NCBI GenBank assembly: GCA_027314915.1
Contig: DAHUZZ010000003.1
Span: 1 to 64,000, forward strand
Source: Thermoplasmata archaeon
GTDB taxonomy: Archaea > Thermoplasmatota > Thermoplasmata > Lutacidiplasmatales > UBA184
Direction of reading: 5' to 3'
DNA length: 64,000 nucleotides
Positions 58,372 through 64,000 of this stretch are shown here, in pieces (the stretch's first letter is position 1; the number at the start of each line of letters is the position of its first letter). A model generated the notes under the pieces. It was not told where the DNA came from. It saw only the letters and a list, made by a program, of their open reading frames with translations, and made no database searches. Position numbers and translations under genes: made by a program.

Positions 58372-59046
58372 ATGATCGACGTCAACACCGCGACAGGCCG
58401 ATCCGAGTTCGTGCGGAAGGCGCTTCGGGTCGCAGTGGCGGAGATCAACGCTTCCGCAGCTCAGCTTCCGCCGCCTCCGCCCTCCCTCGCGGGCCGTTCG
58501 GTCACCGTGATGGTCGTCGTGCTTAACGACGCGACCCAGGCGCGCTTGGTCACCCAGAACGTCGACGACGGCCGCGGCGGCACGCGCCTGGTCCGGATGC
58601 CGGACTTGAACCTGCTGACCTCGCCCGTTCGGGTCGAGGGCACCGCGGTGTGCCTCCGCTTCGGCCCGGGGGTGCATGCCGAGATCGTGACCGAGGTCGT
58701 GAGCGAGACCAACGCCTCCGCGTTCATGGCGTTCGACACGTTCGTGTGCTTGACGTTGGGTTACACTTCCAGGCGGTTGCCCGACGGCTCCGTGGAGAAG
58801 GAGCCCTTCGACCTCGCGCGCGGTTTTCTCCGCGGCGTCGTCGACGGTCCGAACGTCGAAACTTTGCTTCCGGAAATGGCCCAGCTCGGGGATGCCCTGG
58901 TCCTGGTCCGCCGCCGGTTGGATTCGTTGCGCGCCCAAGCTACCGCAGGGATCGCGCCGCCTGAGGCCGCCGCCGAACTGGCCACCCCCGGGCCGCGACG
59001 GATTACCCCTGTCCCCGGATCTTCCGGTCAGGAGAGCGGCGCGTGA
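58372..59046 (+). CDS. Element hypothetical protein, 224 aa
   Basis: ATG immediately after the preceding TAG. Mixed alpha/beta composition: 'SEFVRKALRVAVAEINASAAQL', strands 'SVTVMVVVLND' and 'TAVCLRFGPGVHAEIVTEVV', a helical C-terminal third ('LPEMAQLGDALVLVRRRLDSL') and a disordered end. No TM segment, no recognised motif. Stop overlaps the next start by 4 nt. Confidence 0.5.
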   Translation: MIDVNTATGRSEFVRKALRVAVAEINASAAQLPPPPPSLAGRSVTVMVVVLNDATQARLVTQNVDDGRGGTRLVRMPDLNLLTSPVRVEGTAVCLRFGPGVHAEIVTEVVSETNASAFMAFDTFVCLTLGYTSRRLPDGSVEKEPFDLARGFLRGVVDGPNVETLLPEMAQLGDALVLVRRRLDSLRAQATAGIAPPEAAAELATPGPRRITPVPGSSGQESGA

Positions 59047-59255
59047 CGCCGGGCGAGGACGCGATCCCCGAGATGGTCGCCAAGCGGCCGATCCTGGCCC
59101 TCGTCGCCGGCAGGGTCCAGACCGAGCTGGGCAAGCTCGACGACGCGCTCGCCCGCGTCGGGGCTCTCGAGTTGAGGCTCGCGGAAGTGGAGGTCCGGGT
59201 CGGCGCCCTGGAAGCCAAGAGGGCGCGCCGGAAGAAGTGGGCGAGCGGGAAGTGA
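59043..59255 (+). CDS. Small coiled-coil element protein, 70 aa
   Basis: GTG start overlapping the upstream stop (GTGA). Residues 25-60 are a heptad-rich helix ('LGKLDDALARVGALELRLAEVEVRVGAL') ending in a basic tail ('KRARRKKW'). Likely an oligomerising protein. No family recognised. Confidence 0.5.
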   Translation: MTPGEDAIPEMVAKRPILALVAGRVQTELGKLDDALARVGALELRLAEVEVRVGALEAKRARRKKWASGK

Positions 59256-59259
59256 TCTC

Positions 59260-59586
59260 GTGTGGGCTTCCACGCGCGAGGCCCGGTCCGGCCCGGTCAT
59301 CGGCCTGGTCGAGATCATCGTGCCCGTGCCGGGCGACGGGCGGCAGCTGATCGTAGCACGCCTGACCGAGAGGATCTCGTTCACGATCGGGAGGCGCATC
59401 AGCGTGCCGATGATCGTCCGGACTGTCGACGTCGAGAAGGTGAGGTCCCCCGTGATCCGCGTCCAGGTCGCTCGGGAGCAGGATACGCCACGCAAGATGA
59501 GCGAGCAGCTCGCGGCGGCGTTGGTCAAGGAGATCGAGGCCGTGATCGAGGCGGAGCTCGAGGGCGGGAAGCTCGGGATCGGCTGA
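59260..59586 (+). CDS. Element hypothetical protein, 108 aa
   Basis: GTG start 4 nt after the previous stop. Beta-rich N-terminal two thirds ('VIGLVEIIVPVPGDGRQLIVARL', 'ISVPMIVRTVDVEKV', 'VIRVQVA') and a C-terminal amphipathic helix ('MSEQLAAALVKEIEAVIEAELEGG'). The layout recalls small virion or baseplate-like proteins, but this is a guess. Confidence 0.45.
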   Translation: MWASTREARSGPVIGLVEIIVPVPGDGRQLIVARLTERISFTIGRRISVPMIVRTVDVEKVRSPVIRVQVAREQDTPRKMSEQLAAALVKEIEAVIEAELEGGKLGIG

Positions 59587-59590
59587 CGGG

Positions 59591-59602
59591 TGGGTATTAG
59601 GG
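59591..59602 (+). promoter_or_regulatory. Third TGGGTATTAGG promoter core
   Basis: TGGGTATTAGGG, 32 nt (TATTAG to ATG) before the 59625 gene, same spacing as at 57031. Splits the cassette into two transcription units. Confidence 0.5.
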
Positions 59603-59624
59603 GTAGCCCGCCGGTCCGGCGACG

Positions 59625-59936
59625 ATGCCGACCCCGATCTTGGACGCCATCCGCGGCGCGATCGCCCGACGCCAACGCCTCACGGACTTCCGGGGCGTCG
59701 TCGCACGCCCCGGTCCGAGCAGTGCCAGATACACCGATGCGCCGAAACTCGCTCCTCCGCCCGGGAACTTGCCGGCGCTACGGCAGTCGTTCCATGGCGT
59801 GGTCGTTCCCGACACGTACGAGCGGGCGCCGGCGCCCGCGCGGGATCGCGGATCGGTCCCCGGCGGCACGCCGTCCGCGTCGGCGGCCCCACCTCGATCG
59901 AGGAGCGAGCTGTTCGGCTTCCAGATTCCGCCCTGA
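59625..59936 (+). CDS. Element hypothetical protein, 103 aa
   Basis: ATG 59625, 32 nt from the TATTAG box, so the mRNA is likely leaderless. N-terminal helix 'ILDAIRGAIARRQRLTDFRG', the rest Pro/Ala/Arg-rich and probably disordered. No family recognised. Confidence 0.4.
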   Translation: MPTPILDAIRGAIARRQRLTDFRGVVARPGPSSARYTDAPKLAPPPGNLPALRQSFHGVVVPDTYERAPAPARDRGSVPGGTPSASAAPPRSRSELFGFQIPP

Positions 59937-59937
59937 G

Positions 59938-60516
59938 ATGACCGTGCCTGGCAAGCGAGCCGATCCGAAGGTCCGACGGTCGGGTTACCGCTCGATCCGC
60001 CCGGCCGACCATCCGGGCGGTCCCTGGATCGGTCACTCGAACGCCGCCGGCATGGTCGACCTGGGGCCGCACCCGCTCGCCGTCACCTACGCGCCGACAG
60101 GCCCCGCGCCGCCCGCCCCGAAGCCGACCCCCGTGCCGACGGTGGTGATCCACCCGACGTACAGCTCGAAGCGCCGGATCGGTCAGGTCGGCGTACTGCG
60201 TCTCGACGACGCGGAGGTCCCGCCGCCGTGGGTCGAGGAGCGGCCCCTCCCTGGGCCGCCGGACGCTGCCCCCGCGGTCGCGACCGTCCGCCACGTGCCC
60301 ATGCGCGCCGAGGACTGCTTGCCCTACGTCCCCGAGGGCACCCGCGCCATCGAGGGCATCCCCCCGGTCAACGCGGGGGAGCAGGCGGAGCGCACGGCGG
60401 CCTGGGGCGAGGCGTTCGGAGGGGTGATGTTCGGGGCCCCGCTCGTGGCGGGCAGCCTCGTCCTCCCGCCGTCCACCCCGATCGTCCTCACCCACCAGGA
60501 GGGGATCGGCCAGTGA
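59938..60516 (+). CDS. Element hypothetical protein, 192 aa
   Basis: ATG 59938 starts 1 nt after the previous TGA. Low-complexity Pro-rich N-terminal half; C-terminal half contains 'RIGQVGVLRLDDAEVPPPW', 'LPYVPEGTRAIEGIPPVNAGEQAERTAAWGEAFGG' and a final hydrophobic 'GAPLVAGSLVLPPSTPIVL'. No family recognised. Stop overlaps the next gene (GTGA). Confidence 0.45.
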   Translation: MTVPGKRADPKVRRSGYRSIRPADHPGGPWIGHSNAAGMVDLGPHPLAVTYAPTGPAPPAPKPTPVPTVVIHPTYSSKRRIGQVGVLRLDDAEVPPPWVEERPLPGPPDAAPAVATVRHVPMRAEDCLPYVPEGTRAIEGIPPVNAGEQAERTAAWGEAFGGVMFGAPLVAGSLVLPPSTPIVLTHQEGIGQ

Positions 60517-60611
60517 GCGCGCTCGCCTGGTTCGTGCCGGTGGTTGTGGGCGTGGCGGTGTTCCTCGTGATCCGCGCCGTGGGGCTCCGGGCCGCGGCCA
60601 CCGCCGGCTGA
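60513..60611 (+). CDS. 32-aa single-TM peptide
   Basis: Missed by the ORF track except as the tail of a longer false ORF. GTG 60513 overlaps the upstream stop by 4 nt and encodes 32 residues, of which 'LAWFVPVVVGVAVFLVIRAV' is one membrane helix, followed by a short basic end. Stop-start coupling supports translation. Small TM proteins are common in archaeal virus structural cassettes. Confidence 0.5.
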   Translation: MSALAWFVPVVVGVAVFLVIRAVGLRAAATAG

Positions 60612-60620
60612 TCGCCGGGC

Positions 60621-60845
60621 GTGTGCCACGGCGGGCGGGAGATGGCGGGGAACGCGCGCCCGCGATCGCCCTGTTGCCCGAGGGCCGTCCTCGATCCGGC
60701 GTACAAGCCGCGTGCGTCCGAGGGGACGACGCGCCATCCCCTCTACAGCCAGCGAATCCCTCGGTTCCGAAGGTACGTCTGTTCGTCGTGCCGGGCCCCG
60801 TGGGTGTACGACGTCCAGAACGACACTTGGAAGTCCACCTGGTAG
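60621..60845 (+). CDS. Small Cys-containing element protein, about 74 aa
   Basis: GTG 60621 or ATG 60642. Basic, with 'SPCCPRAV' and 'YVCSSCRAPWVYDV'; the CxxC plus adjacent Cys pair could hold a zinc ion. Last gene of the rightward cassette. No family recognised. Confidence 0.4.
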   Translation: MCHGGREMAGNARPRSPCCPRAVLDPAYKPRASEGTTRHPLYSQRIPRFRRYVCSSCRAPWVYDVQNDTWKSTW

Positions 60846-61029
60846 CCCGATCCCCGGGGTGGGTTCTTGGGCCGGACGCTCCTACGGGGCCCCGTCGGGC
60901 CGAAGTCGGAGCAGCGCGCGAGCGCCCTACCGGCACGGGTCCTACACTCCGAGCAGGAGCGCGATGATCCGCCGCCAAGCGGGGAGCAGCATCCCGTCGA
61001 TTCCAAGGAGCTGAGGAGTGCCGTGGCGT

Positions 61030-61046
61030 ACGGTACTTAGTACCGT
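61030..61046. terminator. 17-nt palindrome at convergent gene ends
   Basis: ACGGTACT-T-AGTACCGT: perfect 8-bp arms around a single base, overlapping the stop codon of the minus-strand membrane protein (61037) and lying downstream of the rightward cassette. Could terminate both transcripts or serve as a protein-binding site. Confidence 0.4.
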
Positions 61047-61834
61047 TTGTAACTCTCTGTCCGGGAGACCACTGAGGACCCTTCGGGCATCAGCGTCGCG
61101 ACGAGCCCTGAGGGCTTGGCGGCCGGCGGCGGGGGCGAGGCGGGCGGTTCCTGCAGTCCGGCGACCGGTGGCTCCGCGAAGTTGATCTTGTTGTGGATGG
61201 CGTTCTCGATCTCGCTCTTGCAGCGCACGAGGTCCTTGTTCGCGTTCTGCCAGTTGAGAGCGTTGCCGTACACCACAAGGGCCGACACGACCCCCGCCAG
61301 GATCAGGAGGACGTACACCGTTTGTGAGAAGTCCGAAGATCCGGAGATATAACCGGCGAATGTGATGGAGGCGACGATCAGAAGCACCGCTAGGGCGGCC
61401 CACCCCTGCCGGGTGTACGAGGCGCACTTGTCGTACAGGACCCTCAGTCGTTCGATCCGTTCCTTGTTCCCGGTGCGCTCTCGGGCCTGTGCTAGGAGCT
61501 TTTCGAGGTCGGCCCGGAGAGCGGGGGCCTTGAGTCGAATGATCTCCTCTAGCGCGTGGACCGTGGCGCCTCCGTCCGCGGACGTTCCGGTAGCGGACCC
61601 CCGGCCGCTCTGCATCGCCTTCCAAAGTTCCGAAGTTGCGAGCGATCGTGCGAACTCTTGGGTCGCAAGATCGTCGAGGTCCTTGCACTTCTTCCAGTTC
61701 TCGTCGTAGAACTCCTTCTTGTCGGCCTCGTACTGACGAGCGGGTGCAGCCCCGCCCAGGAAGTAAAGATCCGCGGCGCCCGCGATGGCCGCCACGACCA
61801 ACGCGCCCAGAAGCGCGGGATCCGGCGGCGTCAT
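61037..61834 (-). CDS. Three-helix membrane protein, possible effector, 265 aa
   Basis: TM1 'LLGALVVAAIAGAADLYFLG' (about 8-27), then a ~115-residue charged helical region, then a TM pair 'GWAALAVLLIVASITFAGYI' and 'TVYVLLILAGVVSALVVYG' (about 145-192), and a Pro-rich cytoplasmic tail. The paired TM with helical stalk resembles 2TM effector layouts (for example SLATT-type) in defence systems, but no sequence motif proves it. ATG 61834 overlaps the winged-helix gene stop (ATGA). Confidence 0.55.
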   Translation of the reverse strand: MTPPDPALLGALVVAAIAGAADLYFLGGAAPARQYEADKKEFYDENWKKCKDLDDLATQEFARSLATSELWKAMQSGRGSATGTSADGGATVHALEEIIRLKAPALRADLEKLLAQARERTGNKERIERLRVLYDKCASYTRQGWAALAVLLIVASITFAGYISGSSDFSQTVYVLLILAGVVSALVVYGNALNWQNANKDLVRCKSEIENAIHNKINFAEPPVAGLQEPPASPPPPAAKPSGLVATLMPEGSSVVSRTESYKRY

Positions 61835-62364
61835 GCGGGGGGAGACCCGAGGACCTCCTCCCTGATCTTGGAGTTCACGGTGTACGCCGGGTAGCTGGAG
61901 TAGACGTAGAAGAGGAGAGCGCTGAGCGGAGCCGCGTTGAACCTGGACTTGATGGAGTAGAAGCCTTGGGCTGTCTCTTCCGGGAGGCCTATCCAGACAC
62001 CGGCGCCGCGGGAGTACCCCGCCTGGGTCAGGCCGACCCGGGCCGCCTCCTGATGCCCGGACTTCTCTTGGGACACCATGCCCATCTCGGTCAGACGCTC
62101 CAGCTCCCGCTGCACAGCGTACGAGGACGGGCCGTAAGGCCCTGCGGTGAACTCGAAAGCGAGTTCCCCCCGCCGCCCGGGTTCTGTCTCGGCCTGGACG
62201 AGGAAGAGCTCCTTCATGAGTCTAGTCCGTCCGTCGACCGGCGCGGCGAACGTGAGCTTCCCCGAATCGTTCTTGCCGTCCGGGCAGACGAGGATCGCGT
62301 AGATCGCCGCCTCGGCGTCGAGCCGCGCGGTCTGTTCCGCGCGGATCCCGCCCGTGGGATCCAT
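61831..62364 (-). CDS. Winged-helix (YwgA/SocA-like) protein, 177 aa
   Basis: After a short N-terminal helix, 'RTRLMKELFLVQAE' and 'FEFTAGPYGPSSYAVQRELERLTEMGMVSQE' match the pattern of YwgA/Panacea-type winged-helix proteins (K-x-x-F-L, x-Y-G-P-x-S, D/E-L-x-x-L-x-x-x-G). 'RVGLTQAG' follows as the wing, then a C-terminal helical part. TTTAAG at 62389-62394 lies about 28 nt before ATG 62364 (leaderless). First gene of an operon with the membrane protein, likely its regulator or antitoxin-type partner; inferred. Confidence 0.6.
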   Translation of the reverse strand: MDPTGGIRAEQTARLDAEAAIYAILVCPDGKNDSGKLTFAAPVDGRTRLMKELFLVQAETEPGRRGELAFEFTAGPYGPSSYAVQRELERLTEMGMVSQEKSGHQEAARVGLTQAGYSRGAGVWIGLPEETAQGFYSIKSRFNAAPLSALLFYVYSSYPAYTVNSKIREEVLGSPPA

Positions 62365-62388
62365 GTGTCTAGCTGCGGGAGCGGCCGT

Positions 62389-62394
62389 CTTAAA
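62389..62394 (-). promoter_or_regulatory. TATA-like box of the winged-helix/membrane operon
   Basis: TTTAAG on the minus strand, about 28-30 nt upstream of ATG 62364, in GC-rich surroundings; predicted leaderless mRNA. Confidence 0.45.
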
Positions 62395-62538
62395 CCCCCC
62401 GCCCGCGCGGTAACGCGTTCGACACCGTCGATCGCCGGCGTGGGCGACGCCGTTCGGAAGATAAGGAGTTGGGGGGGGCCCGCGCGGTGCCCCCGGATGG
62501 GCCGCGCGGACCGGCCACCGCGCGGTTCCGCCGCGACG

Positions 62539-63576
62539 TCACTTGATGTAGACCTTGGCGCCGCGTTCGGTGAGCGAACCCGCGGAGTCGTTGAAGGCCT
62601 GCGTGTCGCGGAGGCCCCCGGTGCAGAGGACCACGATCACCCTGTTGCCGAACAGCTTCTGGTAGCCCTCGACCTGGCCGGTCAGCGTTTGGAGCGGCTG
62701 CCGGGTCTTCGGGTACTTGATCTCGATGACCGCGCCGCACGCGACGAGGTCCGCCCGAGTTCCCCCTACCGCCATCTGGTGGACCACCTTCTGGCTCCGG
62801 AAGTGGCCCGAAATGGCCCCGGCGAGCTCCGCCTCGTAGTTGATCTCCTCGTCCCAGTGCTTGGTGAAGGTGTACGAGTCGAGGAACTTGCAAAGGTCAT
62901 CGAACTGGCCGACGTCTGGTTGGGACGCGAGCGGGGGGGCCGGACCGGAGGACGCGGCGGGCGCGGAGTGCGACGGGGTAGGCGCCGCCACCACGTGGTC
63001 AGGGACGCGGATCTGAGGGGGAGCCGGGGCGGTCGCGACGGCAGTGCGTTCCGCGTCGGAGAGGGCCGAATCGCTCGCCGTGGCGGCGGGTTTCGGTTTG
63101 GGTGCCCAGCCCTGCTTCTTGCCCAAGTCGACCAAATGGGCCTGGAGCCGACCCTTCTCGCCGATCAGCATGTCCTTGGCGTCCATCTGGAAGAAGCTCT
63201 TCTTCGCCGGAAGGGGGAGATCCAGATCGCGCAGGAGCTTCCGCATGTCCTCCTCTGACATCCGCCCGAACACCTCGTCCAAGGAGAGCGTCGAGTCCGC
63301 GAGCACTCGATCGGCCAGCTCGTCCTTTGGTCCGCTAGGGGACCTGCCAGACTTCTCGAGGATCGCCGAGAGGTCGCTCTTTCCGAGATACTTTCGCACC
63401 GCGAGCTCGGTCACCGTCTGGGACGGCGTCGCTTCCGTTTGCCCCACCGGCCGGGCGAACGGGGACCCGAGATAAAGGGAAACGGTCGTAGCTCGAGCTG
63501 CCCGATCCCCTGCGGGAAAAGGGGGGGTCCTCAGCTCGACGAGGCGAACTCGACCGCCGAGAAGGGTCCCAGTCAT
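62539..63576 (-). CDS. SAP-like and PD-(D/E)XK nuclease-domain protein, 345 aa
   Basis: ATG 63576 overlaps the upstream RNase H-like stop. Residues about 50-75 resemble a SAP motif ('LSAILEKSGRSPSGPKDELADRVL'), with a second related helix pair afterwards ('MRKLLRDLDLPLPAKKSFF'). A Pro/Ala linker (about 155-225) precedes a restriction-endonuclease-fold domain: 'VVHQMAVGGTRADLVACGAVIEIKYPKTRQPLQTL', where D and the E-x-K of IEIKY form the catalytic signature, and 'QVEGYQKLFGNRVIVVL' the following helix and strand. A DNA-binding plus nuclease arrangement suggests defence or element maintenance. Confidence 0.7.
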   Translation of the reverse strand: MTGTLLGGRVRLVELRTPPFPAGDRAARATTVSLYLGSPFARPVGQTEATPSQTVTELAVRKYLGKSDLSAILEKSGRSPSGPKDELADRVLADSTLSLDEVFGRMSEEDMRKLLRDLDLPLPAKKSFFQMDAKDMLIGEKGRLQAHLVDLGKKQGWAPKPKPAATASDSALSDAERTAVATAPAPPQIRVPDHVVAAPTPSHSAPAASSGPAPPLASQPDVGQFDDLCKFLDSYTFTKHWDEEINYEAELAGAISGHFRSQKVVHQMAVGGTRADLVACGAVIEIKYPKTRQPLQTLTGQVEGYQKLFGNRVIVVLCTGGLRDTQAFNDSAGSLTERGAKVYIK

Positions 63577-64000
63577 TCGTGAGCCGGGCGGCAACGGCCG
63601 CACATGCACTGCATCTGTTGAAGGTCCGTATCGGCCACGTGGCCGGGAAGGACCGCGCGTGTGAACAGCTCGCCCAGAGCAACGAACGCGCCGCGTTCGG
63701 GATGCGTCCTAGCCGACTTCAAGAGGAGCTTCTTGTGCTCGATGACGTCGTGAACCGCATCCCACGCGAGTGCGTCGGCTTCCCGGTTTTGGTCCTCCGG
63801 GACCCAGCACCAGTCCACGGAGGCGAACGCCTTGCCCACCTCTCGAATGAGCTTCTCGCGGTGGGCGATCGCCCGCGCGTCGGCCACACCTGGCCGTACG
63901 GGGGAACCGGCCGCGAGACGCTCCATTAGGGACTTCGAGTCTCCGTACATTCGAACCCGACCGGCGAAGCCCCTCTCTCTCAGGTAGTGGAGCGCTGAGA
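63573..64000 (-). CDS. RNase H-like protein, C-terminal part (runs off right edge)
   Basis: Open at the right edge; the frame continues upstream of the track ATG as 'ALHYLRERGFAGRVRMYGDSKSL'. This is the RNase HI helix-strand with the second catalytic Asp (GDS), and 'FASVDWCWVPEDQNREADALAWDAV' supplies the last conserved Asp after W-V-P-x-x-x-N. Two CxxC-like cysteines at the end ('MQCMCGRCRPAHE') may bind zinc. The first catalytic Asp/Glu lie outside the window. Coupled by ATGA to the nuclease gene. Confidence 0.7.
   Translation of the reverse strand, partial: SALHYLRERGFAGRVRMYGDSKSLMERLAAGSPVRPGVADARAIAHREKLIREVGKAFASVDWCWVPEDQNREADALAWDAVHDVIEHKKLLLKSARTHPERGAFVALGELFTRAVLPGHVADTDLQQMQCMCGRCRPAHE

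Noticed and set aside
1-64000. CRISPR arrays, rRNA or tRNA genes
   Set aside because: No regularly spaced repeats, no rRNA-like conserved stretches and no convincing tRNA cloverleaf were seen when reading the sequence.

Overview
The window comes from a very GC-rich archaeon, most likely an uncultured member of the Thermoplasmatota; the lineage is inferred from gene content and was not searched. Archaeal hallmarks are the ether-lipid enzymes (GGGP synthase, DGGGP synthase, CDP-archaeol synthase), a tandem-repeat-type tRNA-splicing endonuclease, the archaeal D-aminoacyl-tRNA deacylase, the archaeal early shikimate route (ADH synthase plus 3-dehydroquinate synthase II, GHMP-type shikimate kinase), DUF2070, and TATA-like boxes about 26-34 nt before start codons that imply leaderless or nearly leaderless mRNAs. 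No rRNA, tRNA or CRISPR array was recognised. Coding density is high and ATGA/GTGA stop-start overlaps are common.

Layout. 1-400: truncated IS481-like element with duplicated terminal motifs. 0.4-5.6 kb: a two-domain HTH regulator, small hypothetical and secreted proteins, and a gene-poor stretch. 5.7-9.1 kb: a glycosyltransferase coupled to an MscS channel (possible osmoadaptation pair), a small membrane protein and a methyltransferase. 9.1-14.8 kb: two divergent large surface proteins (kelch plus Ig-like repeats; PQQ-type propeller plus PKD domains). 14.9-20.7 kb: DUF72, M1 aminopeptidase, acyl-CoA dehydrogenase and class III CoA-transferase. 20.8-31 kb: a CADD/PqqC-like putative diiron protein followed by a nine-gene operon from aspartate and aspartate semialdehyde to chorismate, ending in trpF; all eight internal junctions are 4-nt overlaps. 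31-33.5 kb: a hydrolase-fold protein, a methyltransferase and a ZIP transporter with a likely 1-nt frameshift. 33.5-40.8 kb (minus): a lipid/housekeeping operon DGGGPS-GGGPS-DUF2070-M20-CarS-PyrE-EndA. 40.9-49.2 kb: an active/inactive M16 peptidase pair, a small RHH-like protein, DtdA, a cyclic-nucleotide-binding-domain protein, an SCP2-like protein, an arsC-aquaporin pair and a second MscS. 49.4-52.5 kb: a TetR/metallo-beta-lactamase operon with a clear operator, a zinc-ribbon MNT/HEPN toxin-antitoxin pair, and a frameshifted HxlR regulator.

53.4 kb to the right edge is accessory DNA. Two divergent, related tyrosine recombinases lie back to back; the leftward one is a wreck (homopolymer frameshift, in-frame amber codon, lost catalytic Tyr), the rightward one is intact. 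A rightward cassette of eight small unknown genes follows (57.0-60.8 kb), driven by repeated TGGGTATTAGG boxes. Facing it are a winged-helix/three-helix membrane protein operon and an RNase H-like/SAP-PD-(D/E)XK nuclease operon running in from beyond the right edge. I read this as an integrated virus- or plasmid-like element abutting a possible defence module.
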